NCBI GenBank assembly: GCA_965229565.1
Contig: OZ245888.1
Coordinates: 2,604,001 to 2,668,000 of the forward strand
Origin: JANQNX01 sp040217095
Lineage (GTDB): Bacteria > Pseudomonadota > Gammaproteobacteria > Eutrophobiales > Eutrophobiaceae
Length of the DNA: 64,000 bases
Direction of reading: 5' to 3'
The stretch's first letter is position 1. The number at the start of each line of letters is the position of its first letter. Below are positions 38,459-47,399 of this stretch, piece after piece. The notes under the pieces are model-generated. The model saw nothing but the letters and a program-made list of their open reading frames with translations. It was not told where the DNA came from and made no database searches. Position numbers and translations under genes: made by a program.

Positions 38459-38719
38459 CTAGCGTTGCTTGTACTGTGTGGGACAGTAGGCCCGGCTTAC
38501 ATCTTCGGACCTGAGCGCCTGGTGCTTGGTTTTTCTCCCGCTCACGCGCGCACGCCAGTTTTTAAAGGCGCACTGTTTCAGGTTGTTGCGCATGAGCTTT
38601 ATCACTTCCTGTTCGCTAAGACCAAAACTTCGCTCAATGGCTTCGAATGGTGTCCTGTCTTCCCAGGCCATCTCGATAATCCGCGATAGTTCTGATTCGT
38701 TATATTCATGTGTCGGCAT
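38459..38719 (-). CDS. DUF2805/TIGR03643 family protein
   Basis: An 86-residue protein with the family signature RIIEMAWEDRTPFEAIERSFG followed by LSEQEVIKLMR, an HTH-like helix pair, then FKNWRARVSGRKTKH. No function is known, although DNA binding would fit the fold. A perfect FNR/Anr-type box lies about 130 bases upstream with a -10-like TATTAT at the right distance, so it may be switched on by low oxygen. It is the last housekeeping gene before the AT-rich metal-resistance region. Confidence 0.88.
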   Translation of the reverse strand: MPTHEYNESELSRIIEMAWEDRTPFEAIERSFGLSEQEVIKLMRNNLKQCAFKNWRARVSGRKTKHQALRSEDVSRAYCPTQYKQR

Positions 38720-38849
38720 TACAGGTTTTCAGATAGTTGTTATGTAAGATTTAGATTTGAGCCTGTTTGTGGCTTTCAGTTCAAAAGGAAACACAGAAAA
38801 AGAAAATGGTTTTCATATGCAAATAATATAAAATCGGAAAATGAACCTA

Positions 38850-38863
38850 TTGATCTATATCAA
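38850..38863 (-). promoter_or_regulatory. Perfect FNR/Anr-type box with class II promoter geometry
   Basis: TTGATCTATATCAA fits TTGAT-N4-ATCAA exactly, and the palindrome extends to 20 bases (38847-38866). A -10-like TATTAT on the minus strand at 38823-38828 would put the box about 40.5 bases upstream of the start of transcription, the position used by class II activation. The nearest gene in that direction is the DUF2805 gene starting at 38719. Confidence 0.65.
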
Positions 38864-38903
38864 TAGATGATAATTTCTGAAAATTGAAATTCACAAACTT
38901 AAT

Positions 38904-39164
38904 TTAAGGAGTCCCCAGTCCAACAGCTTTAAGTTCTTCCACATCCACTCCTGTTTCTTTGCAACAATCAGCCAGAACGCCATTAATAGCTACAGCGGGA
39001 ACTGTTCTTATACCTAGTTCTTTTATACGGGATTGTATATCAGCATCATGTGTATCATGGATAATTATCTCACAGGATGCACAAGCTAACTCATTAATTA
39101 AATCGATCGTTTCCTGACAAACCGGGCAACCTGCACTGAATATTTCAACCTTGCGTTTAGTCAT
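38904..39164 (-). CDS. Small thioredoxin-like protein of a MerR-controlled operon
   Basis: An 86-residue thioredoxin/glutaredoxin-fold protein with the redox pair CPVC (Cys13, Cys16), two more Cys at 28 and 31, a cis-Pro in RTVPAVAING and a CC pair in ADCCKETG. It lacks a signal peptide and should be cytosolic. A very strong ribosome site, AAGGAGATATAAA, precedes the ATG. As the last gene after merR and a thioredoxin/MerC fusion, it probably carries or reduces a thiol-bound metal such as mercury, an inference from context. Confidence 0.82.
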   Translation of the reverse strand: MTKRKVEIFSAGCPVCQETIDLINELACASCEIIIHDTHDADIQSRIKELGIRTVPAVAINGVLADCCKETGVDVEELKAVGLGTP

Positions 39165-39175
39165 TTTATATCTCC

Positions 39176-39922
39176 TTAGGTAATCGATTTCGTTTCAACT
39201 TCACAGGCAGAACAGGAATCACGATTACCCGATGATTTGATTCTTGATTGCCATATAACAGACACTATTAATCCAACAATGCCTGAGTAAATTAGTACAT
39301 TCGTTTCAAATAAAGTTTTTCCAAGTAAAATAAAAATAGAAGAAAGTACGCCAAGATAAACTGGCTTATATTGTTTGTTACCCTTCGCACCAATTACTAA
39401 ACCTGCAATGGTTAATATTAAAAATAAGGTTAACAACGGAAATAGGTACGGTGTGTAATTAATGAAATTTACACCTATCGCACCTAACATGCCGGTATAC
39501 AACGGCCAACAAAATGGGCAAACTACCTTGGGCAATAAAGCAAGCAACATGACGGGTATTGCTGTTATTTTTAAACTTGATCCCGAAATTTGATTGGCAC
39601 CACGTTCTACCGTTGTTGCTTTTTGAATTGCACTGATGATTTTCTTCAGAGGTGGAACACCACTGAATGTATTATCAGATTGTGCATATAATCGACATTG
39701 CTTAGCATTGTTTGAATCTTTTGATTCATCAATGTCGATTCCGTTAACCAGAATGGTTGGCGATCCATATTGACGTACATATTCTGGAGATGACGAGTTG
39801 TTCACTTCCCATTCCTGCCAATGAGGTTTCGTATTAATTTTTGAAAATGCTTGCAATAACAACTGACGAGTTGGCTTAATATTAGGACAGCCTTTCTCGT
39901 ACACGAACTCTACTAATGGCAC
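39176..39922 (-). CDS. Thioredoxin-like/MerC fusion, predicted mercury uptake protein
   Basis: A 248-residue protein. The first 105 residues are thioredoxin-like, with one N-terminal Cys (VYEKGCPN) and a cis-Pro segment (GSPTILVNG). The rest has four membrane helices starting with the MerC pattern VVCPFCWPLYTGMLGAIGV. The Cys pair (Cys135, Cys138) in the first helix matches the mercury-binding CxxC of MerC, and a further Cys pair, CSAC, ends the protein. It should bring a metal ion such as Hg2+ across the inner membrane. I chose the GTG at 39922, preceded by GAGGAG, over the GTG at 39931. Confidence 0.75.
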   Translation of the reverse strand: MPLVEFVYEKGCPNIKPTRQLLLQAFSKINTKPHWQEWEVNNSSSPEYVRQYGSPTILVNGIDIDESKDSNNAKQCRLYAQSDNTFSGVPPLKKIISAIQKATTVERGANQISGSSLKITAIPVMLLALLPKVVCPFCWPLYTGMLGAIGVNFINYTPYLFPLLTLFLILTIAGLVIGAKGNKQYKPVYLGVLSSIFILLGKTLFETNVLIYSGIVGLIVSVIWQSRIKSSGNRDSCSACEVETKSIT

Positions 39923-39923
39923 G

Positions 39924-40331
39924 TTATGCACTCCTCTTCCCTAATGAATCGAGGATGGGACAGTCACTGATGGGTGCCTGGCCTGGACAAGCATCAACTA
40001 ATTTCTTTAAACTTTTTTCCATTCGCCGTAACATTTTAATCTTATTTCCAATGTCGCTTAATTTATCTTCAGCCAAATTTTTAACATCACTGCATACTGT
40101 GTTTGCATCAGATTTAATGGATAGTAATTCAGCTATCTCTTTTAAAGAGAATCCAAGCTCTTTTGCCTGTTGTATGAAAAAGAGTCTATCTATCGCATCG
40201 CCTTTATACTGACGATAACCACTCTCCTTCCTTTGCGGCTTCTCCAATAATCCTTCTTTTTCATAGTAGCGAATCGTTTCAACATTGACGCCAGATTGCT
40301 TGGCAACCTGACCAATAGAATATAGAGCCAT
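39924..40331 (-). CDS. MerR-family heavy-metal-responsive regulator
   Basis: A 135-residue MerR regulator with a winged HTH (IGQVAKQSGVNVETIRYYE at about 5-23), a dimer helix and three metal-binding Cys: one in TVCSDVKNLAEDKL and two in DACPGQAPISDCPILDS, spaced C-x8-C as in MerR. Its metal could be Hg, Pb, Cd or Zn; the MerC-like partner favours mercury. The ATG at 40331 has GAGG eight bases upstream, while an ATG at 40355 lies too close to the promoter. It is the first gene of its operon. A degenerate copy is at 48148. Confidence 0.88.
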   Translation of the reverse strand: MALYSIGQVAKQSGVNVETIRYYEKEGLLEKPQRKESGYRQYKGDAIDRLFFIQQAKELGFSLKEIAELLSIKSDANTVCSDVKNLAEDKLSDIGNKIKMLRRMEKSLKKLVDACPGQAPISDCPILDSLGKRSA

Positions 40332-40358
40332 ACCGTATTCCTCATTAAGATACATTAA

Positions 40359-40390
40359 AGTATAAACCCTGAAGTTGACTATAGAGTCAA
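40359..40390 (-). promoter_or_regulatory. MerR-type promoter and operator of the mer-like operon
   Basis: On the minus strand a -35 TTGACT (40385-40390) and a -10 TATACT (40359-40364) are 20 bases apart, the over-long spacing that MerR proteins correct by twisting DNA. An imperfect dyad, ACTCTATAG and CTTCAGGGT, fills the spacer. It reads straight into merR, so the regulator controls itself and the two genes behind it. Confidence 0.82.
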
Positions 40391-40532
40391 GTTCTATGCA
40401 TGAAATATTTAATTTATATTTCGAATGTTAGTGGCTAAACATACCGATTAGAGCCTACATCCGCTTAGCTAATTTGCGACTAGTAAAATTCGATCTCTAA
40501 TCACTGAATAATCGATGATGTTTAGCTACTTG

Positions 40533-43500
40533 TCATTTTGTTACCTTGTTTAAGTAGTTACTTTTCCATATCGTGAATATTGCAGGGAAGACAAGTAGTA
40601 CTAATATTAAAGAGGACAAAACTCCACCCAGCATGGGTGCGGCAATTCGTTTCATCACATCGGCACCGGTCCCCGTACTGTACATGATGGGAATCAGTCC
40701 CATAAACAACGCCAGGCCGGTCATCAGCATCGGCCGGATGCGTTGTGTGGCACCATCGATTATCGATTTCTCAAGATCTTTCCTGCTCTGCATGCGATCA
40801 TCGTCCCTGTAATGCCGCCAACTAATATCCAGATAGAGCATCATGAGCAATCCCAGCTCCACGGCCAGTCCAGCTACGGCAATTGTACCGACAGCCACGG
40901 CGATGCTGAGTTTATACTCAAGCAGGGCGAGCAGCCAAACGGCACCCGTCAGTGAAAATGGTAATGCCAGCATTACGATGAGAGTCTCTATCAGGGATTT
41001 CCGGTGCATGAACAACATAAAAAATATCAGGAATATGGTCAGTGGTAATACTATTTTCAATTTTGCCTTGGCCCGTTCGAAGTACTTGAACTGTCCCGCC
41101 CAGTCCAGTCGGTAGCCAGCAGGGACTGTAACGCGTTCTGCAACGACCTGTTTTGCAATATCGACGTAATCGGCAATACCAATATCTTCATTGACATCGA
41201 CGAAAACAAAGCCGACCAGTTGACCGTCTTCATTACGCAACATGGGTGGGCCTGTGCGAAAGTTGAGATCCGCCACCTGGGAAATGGGAATTTGCGCGCC
41301 GTTGGTTGTCGGCACCAACACCCGTTCCAGGGCGGTGATATTGTCACGATACTCACGCGCATACCGCACCAAGATGTTATACCGCTCACGTCCTTCGACG
41401 GTTTGCGAAACAGCGCGGCCGCCCATGGCTGCGACAATTACATCCTGCACATCACCCACATTCAGGCCGTAACGGGCTGCTGCCTGCCGATCAATATCGA
41501 AATCCAGAAAATAACCGCCGGTTGTACGCTCTGCGAAGGCACTGCGAGTATACGCAGATGTTCGTTCGTCTTCCTGTAATGCCCGTTCAATATCAACTGC
41601 TGTGGTTTCTATGGTTGAAAGATCTGAACCAAAAACCTTGATGCCGAGACTGGAACGAATACCGGTAGCCAGCATTTCCGTGCGTGTTTGAATCGGCATC
41701 CACCAGATATTCGGCATACCGGGAAAACGCATTTGCGCATCCATTTCGCTGATGAGTTTGTCCCAGGTCATCCCTTCGCGCCATTCGCTTTGCGGTTTCA
41801 GCATGATGTTGGTTTCAATCATGGACAAAGGCGCAGGATCCGTAGGTGATGTGGAACGGCCCACCTTGCCGAAGACCCGTTCTACTTCCGGAAACTTCAT
41901 CAACTCCCGATCCATGGTTTGCAGTGTCTGCGTGGCTTCCGTGATCGACATGCCGGGCAGAGCGGTGGGCATGTATAAAATACTGCCTTCATGTAATGGC
42001 GGCATGAATTCTGTCCCGAGAGACTTGTATATCGGTACAGTTATGACCAGTGTACCGATGGCCAGAGCCACCATCAACCAGCGTAACTTGATAACCAGCC
42101 AGACTATCGGCCGGTACATGGCTACTAGAGCACGATTGAGCCAGCTTTTATCGCCGCGTATTTTGCCGCGGATTACCAGGACAGCCAGTGCCGGGATCAG
42201 GGTAACGGAGAGAAGTGCTGCAAAAAACATGGAGTAGGTCTTGGTAAAAGCCAGTGGTTTAAACAACCGACCCTCTGTCCCTTCAAGAACAAACACCGGC
42301 AGGAATGAAACCGTGATTATCAACAATGAGAAAAAAATGCTGGGCCCTACTTCCTGCATGGCCCCAATGATGACCTGTGTGCGTGTTTGTACTTTCTCTG
42401 TGTCCGAATCCTGATTATCCTGCCAAATGTTCAGGCGTTTATGAATATTATCAATAATTACAATTGCCGCATCGACCATGGCGCCAATGGCCACGGCAAT
42501 GCCGCCGAGTGACATGATATTAGCTGTGAGCCCCTGGTAATACATGGGAATGAATGCCAGCAGGATCGCCACTGGCAAGGTGATGATAGCAACCAGCGCG
42601 GAACGAATATGTAACAGAAACACGATAATGACCAGTGATACAATGATCATCTCTTCTGTCAGGGTGAATTTTAACGTCTCGATGGCCCGATTGATGAGAC
42701 TGGAACGATCATAGACCGGCACAATCTCAACGCCTTCAGGCAAACTCTGACTGACTTCATCTATGCGCTGTTTGACCCGATTGATAATGTTAAGTGCGTT
42801 TTCCCCGTACCGCATGACGACAATGCCACCCACTGTGATGCCCTCGCCATTCAGTTCTGCCTGACCGCGCTGTAGTGCCGGGCCAAGGCTCACGGTACCA
42901 ACATCGGCAACACGTACCGGTACACCTTCGTCACTCACTTTCAAAACGACAGTCTTCAGATCATCAACGGATTTTACATAACCGCGCCCACGAATGAACT
43001 GCTCATGCCCGGAGACTTCAAGGATGCGCCCGCCGACATCGTTATTGGATTCGCGTACCGCATCAATCACCCTTTTTATCGGGATATCAAAAGAGGCAAG
43101 TTTGTTGGGATCAATATTGACCTGGTATTCCTTTTCAAACCCCCCAATCGAAGCAACTTCGGCAACCCCTTCAACGGATTCCAGTGCGTAACGCAGATTG
43201 AAATCCTGAATGCTTCTCAGATCAGCGAGACTTCTCTTGCCGGATTTGTCCACGAGTGCATATTGGTAAACCCAGCCAACACCCGTGGCATCCGGGCCGA
43301 GTGTCGGATTGACGCCTTCGGGCAAGTCTTGCTGCGCACTATTTAAATATTCCAGTACGCGTGAACGGGCCCAGTAAATATCGGTGCCATCATCAAAGAT
43401 GGCGTAGACAAATGAGAGTCCCATGAAGCTCTGACCCCGAACAAAATTAACACCGGGTGCGGCAAGGAGTGTTGTCGTCAGGGGATAGGTGATTTGATCT

Positions 43501-43718
43501 TCCACGAGATCCGGTGAACGGCCCGGCCATTCTGTGAAGACAATCACCTGCACATCTGATAAATCAGGAATAGCATCAAGTGGTGCTTGCATGAGTGAGC
43601 GATAACCCCAGAAAGTGGCTGCGATCACGACCATCAGGGTCAATAACCAGTTATGCGCACACCAAGCAATGAGCCGTTGAATAAAATCAGGGTTGTCCTT
43701 GTTAGCTAGGTCTACCAT
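40533..43718 (-). CDS. cusA: CusA-type RND copper/silver efflux pump
   Basis: A 1061-residue inner-membrane RND pump of the heavy-metal (HME) class with 12 membrane helices and two large periplasmic loops. The three Met residues of the E. coli CusA metal path are kept, in GSILYMPTALPG, APLSMIETNIMLKP and TRTEMLATGIRSS, which argues for Cu+ and Ag+. The helix-4 proton-relay motif reads GAMVDAAIVIIDNIHKRLN, with Asp where CusA has Glu (MIEN). It is the last gene of cusCBA and overlaps cusB by seven bases (ATGGTAG). Confidence 0.93.
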   Translation of the reverse strand: MVDLANKDNPDFIQRLIAWCAHNWLLTLMVVIAATFWGYRSLMQAPLDAIPDLSDVQVIVFTEWPGRSPDLVEDQITYPLTTTLLAAPGVNFVRGQSFMGLSFVYAIFDDGTDIYWARSRVLEYLNSAQQDLPEGVNPTLGPDATGVGWVYQYALVDKSGKRSLADLRSIQDFNLRYALESVEGVAEVASIGGFEKEYQVNIDPNKLASFDIPIKRVIDAVRESNNDVGGRILEVSGHEQFIRGRGYVKSVDDLKTVVLKVSDEGVPVRVADVGTVSLGPALQRGQAELNGEGITVGGIVVMRYGENALNIINRVKQRIDEVSQSLPEGVEIVPVYDRSSLINRAIETLKFTLTEEMIIVSLVIIVFLLHIRSALVAIITLPVAILLAFIPMYYQGLTANIMSLGGIAVAIGAMVDAAIVIIDNIHKRLNIWQDNQDSDTEKVQTRTQVIIGAMQEVGPSIFFSLLIITVSFLPVFVLEGTEGRLFKPLAFTKTYSMFFAALLSVTLIPALAVLVIRGKIRGDKSWLNRALVAMYRPIVWLVIKLRWLMVALAIGTLVITVPIYKSLGTEFMPPLHEGSILYMPTALPGMSITEATQTLQTMDRELMKFPEVERVFGKVGRSTSPTDPAPLSMIETNIMLKPQSEWREGMTWDKLISEMDAQMRFPGMPNIWWMPIQTRTEMLATGIRSSLGIKVFGSDLSTIETTAVDIERALQEDERTSAYTRSAFAERTTGGYFLDFDIDRQAAARYGLNVGDVQDVIVAAMGGRAVSQTVEGRERYNILVRYAREYRDNITALERVLVPTTNGAQIPISQVADLNFRTGPPMLRNEDGQLVGFVFVDVNEDIGIADYVDIAKQVVAERVTVPAGYRLDWAGQFKYFERAKAKLKIVLPLTIFLIFFMLFMHRKSLIETLIVMLALPFSLTGAVWLLALLEYKLSIAVAVGTIAVAGLAVELGLLMMLYLDISWRHYRDDDRMQSRKDLEKSIIDGATQRIRPMLMTGLALFMGLIPIMYSTGTGADVMKRIAAPMLGGVLSSLILVLLVFPAIFTIWKSNYLNKVTK

Positions 43719-45982
43719 TGGTTCACTCCCGATTTGAGCCGGCTCTCGGCGGCGATGAGAAAATTACCGGAAGTCACAATACGGTCACCTGAACTCAATC
43801 CCTCTACCACTTCGATATAGTCGCGGTTTCTGACGCCGGTCTTGATTTTTTTCGGTTTCAGTTTGCCTTCGCCCATATCAACAAAGACGATTCGTGATTC
43901 ACCCGCAAACAGCACCGCTTCTTCCGGTACTGAAAGACGTTCACCCAGATCGGTTTTCAGCATAACCTCAGCATACATCTCGGGTTTAAGGGAGCCCTCT
44001 TTATTATCGATGCTAAGTCGAATACGTCCGGTGCGGGTGTTGTTCATCAGGTAAGGGTAGATATAGTCCACCGTTGCCCGGTACTGTTGATTCGGCATAT
44101 AAGGCAGCGTCACCAACGCTTCCATGCCTTCCTTGATGAGATTTAATTCCGACTCATAAACATCTGCTTCAATCCATACCCGACCCAGATCGGCAATGCG
44201 CATTAAAGTCATTCCGGCTTTGTGCGAGGTTCCTTCGACGACTGACTTCTCCATGACAGTGCCACTTCGCGGCGCCATGATCGGCACATAATCGAGTGGC
44301 TGGCCGCGTTCACGCAGTTGTTTGATTTGTCCCTGAGTCATGTCCCACAATAACAGTCGCTTTTCCGCGGCCTTGATGAAGCTGCTCATCTTGCCGCTGC
44401 GGTGCTTGAGTAACTCCAGGTACTCTTGTTGGGCGGCCAGTAATTCCGGACCGTAGACAGAAAAGAGCATATCGCCGCGGCGTACTTCCTTGCCGACATA
44501 ATCGGCTTTGAGATCACCGACCCAGGCATCAAAACGCAGGCTGACATCCGACAAGCGGGTTTCGTCATACATGACTTCACCGACAGCGCGGATGTCACTG
44601 ATAAGTTGGCGTGATTTGGCAATACCGGTTTTCAGCCCTATAAGCTGCCGGCGGCGATTATCCACAGTAATCGTGCCGGTGGTGACTTCTTCCTGTGTAA
44701 CCGGCACCAGATCCATGCTGCAAATCGGGCACTGTCCGGGCTCCGCAGACCTTACTGAACTGTGCATGGAGCAAGTGTAGTAGGCGACACCTTCCGGCGT
44801 TGTGGTGGCCAGTTGCAACCCCTTTTGACGGGTGGACATATCAAACACCAGATCACCGTGGCCCAAACCTTCTTTCTGGATATCAACCGCCAGTGTCCAG
44901 TTGCCGCTTACAGGCAATTCAAACTGTCCACTATAGCTGCCTGCGGCGACCTGTTGCATGTCAATAAAGGATTCATAACGCTGACCTTTCATAGACTGCT
45001 TGTCCATGCTCATTGAGTCAGTCATGTTTTTCATAGCATCTTTCGTTGGTTTCATGCCGTTCATGCTGGAAGACATCATGGAATCTTCTGTATTGTTATC
45101 GGACGCCATCTCCATTTGACCTTTTTTCATTTTTTGCATGTCTGCCATTTCAGAAGACGCCATCATGGTGTCTTTATCTTTCATAGACTGCTTGTCCATA
45201 CTCATGTCGCCAGACATATCTTTCATGCCGGATTTTTCCCCCATCATCTTGTTATCCGACATGTCATCATTCTTCTGTTGTTGAATAACGGCACGCACAC
45301 GGGCATCAGCAACGGGATTACCGTCTTTATCAATAACATCCAGTTTCAGTGTGTTTTTACCGACGATGGGCGTCTCGGGATCCGTCATGATCAACACGCG
45401 ATAGTTGCCCGTGGTGATAATCCCGCTGCTGTCTTGTGTTGGCATTGAATGGCCTGACATGCTGGCGTCACCCATCTCTTGCATGCCATTAATGGCGGTT
45501 CCCCCGGAAGCGATTGCCAGACCATCGCGCCCGGTGGCCATGTCAAAATTCAGTCGTGTTGCTCCCATGTCTTGTTTTTGAATATTCACCGTCAACGGCC
45601 AGGTGCCAGTCATCTGTAATTCGAATGGGCCCTCGTACATTCCAGGTGCCGTTTCTTTCAGTTCCGCCGGGGCGCGCATTGCCTGCATGGCGCCCATAGC
45701 AGCCATCTCGCCGTAGGCTTTGATATCCGCGCCGGTCACCGGGTTGCCTTGTTGATCTTTTACACTCAGGCTGAGTTGATTTTCTCCGACCCTGGGTGTT
45801 TCTGGATTAACGCTGATACCAATGCGATAAGGGCCTGAACGATATTCATTCATCGCTTTTATCTCAGTCATCCCTTGCAGGGTGTTGTAAGTGCCACGCG
45901 TGGAAAAATACCAGCCCGCGAATATACCAATAGAAATAATAATGAGTACCAACAGAATGGTTATGATGCGTTTACTTTTCAT
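43712..45982 (-). CDS. cusB: CusB-type membrane fusion protein with FixH-like domains and Met-rich insert
   Basis: A 756-residue periplasmic adaptor, about twice the length of E. coli CusB. In order: a membrane anchor (residues 7-25); a first FixH/YtkA-like beta domain (about 48-152) with a Met cluster in GEMAAMGAMQAM; a second such domain (about 190-385) split by an insert of 94 residues with 24 Met (about 241-334); a heavy-metal-binding domain at 403-427 (YYTCSMHSSVRSAEPG then CPICSMDLVP); and the normal CusB fusion-protein core (about 440-750). It should pass Cu+ or Ag+ from the periplasm to CusA. The Met-rich and Cys parts are extra binding sites that CusF would otherwise supply. Confidence 0.9.
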   Translation of the reverse strand: MKSKRIITILLVLIIISIGIFAGWYFSTRGTYNTLQGMTEIKAMNEYRSGPYRIGISVNPETPRVGENQLSLSVKDQQGNPVTGADIKAYGEMAAMGAMQAMRAPAELKETAPGMYEGPFELQMTGTWPLTVNIQKQDMGATRLNFDMATGRDGLAIASGGTAINGMQEMGDASMSGHSMPTQDSSGIITTGNYRVLIMTDPETPIVGKNTLKLDVIDKDGNPVADARVRAVIQQQKNDDMSDNKMMGEKSGMKDMSGDMSMDKQSMKDKDTMMASSEMADMQKMKKGQMEMASDNNTEDSMMSSSMNGMKPTKDAMKNMTDSMSMDKQSMKGQRYESFIDMQQVAAGSYSGQFELPVSGNWTLAVDIQKEGLGHGDLVFDMSTRQKGLQLATTTPEGVAYYTCSMHSSVRSAEPGQCPICSMDLVPVTQEEVTTGTITVDNRRRQLIGLKTGIAKSRQLISDIRAVGEVMYDETRLSDVSLRFDAWVGDLKADYVGKEVRRGDMLFSVYGPELLAAQQEYLELLKHRSGKMSSFIKAAEKRLLLWDMTQGQIKQLRERGQPLDYVPIMAPRSGTVMEKSVVEGTSHKAGMTLMRIADLGRVWIEADVYESELNLIKEGMEALVTLPYMPNQQYRATVDYIYPYLMNNTRTGRIRLSIDNKEGSLKPEMYAEVMLKTDLGERLSVPEEAVLFAGESRIVFVDMGEGKLKPKKIKTGVRNRDYIEVVEGLSSGDRIVTSGNFLIAAESRLKSGVNQW
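44987..45199. repeat. Two 21-base direct repeats coding MSMDKQSMK in cusB
   Basis: TTTCATAGACTGCTTGTCCAT occurs at 44987-45007 and again at 45179-45199. Each encodes part of MSMDKQSMK on the minus strand. They flank the bulk of the Met-rich insert, suggesting it grew by duplication. Confidence 0.85.
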
Positions 45983-45990
45983 TGTTATGA

Positions 45991-47316
45991 TTACCTCAAT
46001 TGGGTTATGTCTTTCAGGGGCATAGAGCTACCAGTCCATCGTTCCAGTTGAGCAAGACGACGAATATAGTTGGCATAGGCGCGCTCTAATCGGAGTTGTG
46101 TTTTAAGCTTCTGCTTTTCGGCTGTAATAACATTCAGGAAATCCCCGGCTCCGGCCCGGTAATCGGCTACTGCTGCCGCTAGGTTTTCTTCGGCCAGTGG
46201 CACCAACCTGTTCCGATACAATGCGATAGCATCAAATGATTCCACTACTTCGGCATGTGAACTTTCGATTTCCGCCAGTATCTGGTTTCGGCGATCGACA
46301 AGTTGCCAATGAGTATTCATTCTACCGGCCCTAGCAGCGCTGACGGCTGCACTACGCTTACTTTGATCCAGCGGCAAGTTAATTGATACTCCTATTAACA
46401 AGCGTTTATCATCTTCATCCCAAAGGCTGTTGTAACCTGCAAATAATTTAAAATCAGGGTAATACTTATTTTCAGCAAGGCTAATGGATGCCTCATTAAC
46501 CTCAAGATTGGCTTCAATTTGTTTCAATAATGGATGACTAGCAATGGCAATTTGTTGCAGTTCTTCAGAGGACGGAGGTATAGACTGACCCGGCGATTTA
46601 CCTGGTGGGGGTAAGACATAGTGGGCTGGTCGATCGATTAATGCATTCAGTTGCGCTTGTATTGAGCGACGTTCGCGTTGCAACGCCAATGCTTGATCTT
46701 GAAGTACGGCGTGTTCCACTTCCGCTTGTAAGGCATCCTGTTGGGCGGCACGCCCGGCGGCATATTGTGCCTCCGCAACATGCCGTAACTGCAGAAGCAA
46801 CTCCTGATTTTCCTTGTTAACCTGCATGGCACGGTGAACGTAATACCATTCCGCAAAGCCGGTCTTTATGGATGAGATAATCTGTAAGCGGCGGTCAGAA
46901 AGTATTTGGTCGGCTGCGGTTACTTTACTGCGTGCCTGTTCTTCACGAATATCCAGGGTACCCGGCCAGGGAATTGACTGGGTCAATTCAATACGTTGAT
47001 TAAAACCTCTGGCCATGCCATCAGCACGACGAAAACCATCAATAGTCTCTGGTGCAAAGGCATAACTTAGTTGCAGATCATCCAGTGATCCTGCCGGTAC
47101 TATACGGGATGCTGCTTCGTCTATAGCCGCCTGCAGTTGTTCAAGACCAGGGTTTCTTTCCAGTACCCACTCAACTAATTGTTTTTGAGATAATGACTCG
47201 GTTCCAACAACTGAGTTGCTTGTCTCCGCAACAATGGTCGAATGCCAGAACAATATTAGAACAGCAAGTAAGCAAAGCACTGTTCGATTTTCTTTATAGC
47301 TAAATTGTTTATACAC
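45991..47316 (-). CDS. cusC: CusC-type TolC-family outer-membrane channel
   Basis: A 441-residue outer-membrane efflux protein with two OEP repeats of helical hairpins (about 45-240 and 250-435). It opens with an N-terminal signal ending TIVAET. The GTG start at 47316 is fixed by the very strong ribosome site GGAGGAGG (47323-47330), six bases away. No lipobox Cys is seen at the expected position, unlike E. coli CusC. It should form the trimeric exit duct of the CusCBA complex. cusB follows after eight bases. Confidence 0.88.
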   Translation of the reverse strand: MYKQFSYKENRTVLCLLAVLILFWHSTIVAETSNSVVGTESLSQKQLVEWVLERNPGLEQLQAAIDEAASRIVPAGSLDDLQLSYAFAPETIDGFRRADGMARGFNQRIELTQSIPWPGTLDIREEQARSKVTAADQILSDRRLQIISSIKTGFAEWYYVHRAMQVNKENQELLLQLRHVAEAQYAAGRAAQQDALQAEVEHAVLQDQALALQRERRSIQAQLNALIDRPAHYVLPPPGKSPGQSIPPSSEELQQIAIASHPLLKQIEANLEVNEASISLAENKYYPDFKLFAGYNSLWDEDDKRLLIGVSINLPLDQSKRSAAVSAARAGRMNTHWQLVDRRNQILAEIESSHAEVVESFDAIALYRNRLVPLAEENLAAAVADYRAGAGDFLNVITAEKQKLKTQLRLERAYANYIRRLAQLERWTGSSMPLKDITQLR

Positions 47317-47399
47317 ACCACACCTCCTCCAAAGGAGTTCGAATTAAAGTAAGCACAGGTACTACAAACCTATGCTAGACACAAAACGAAAGGAGGTGT

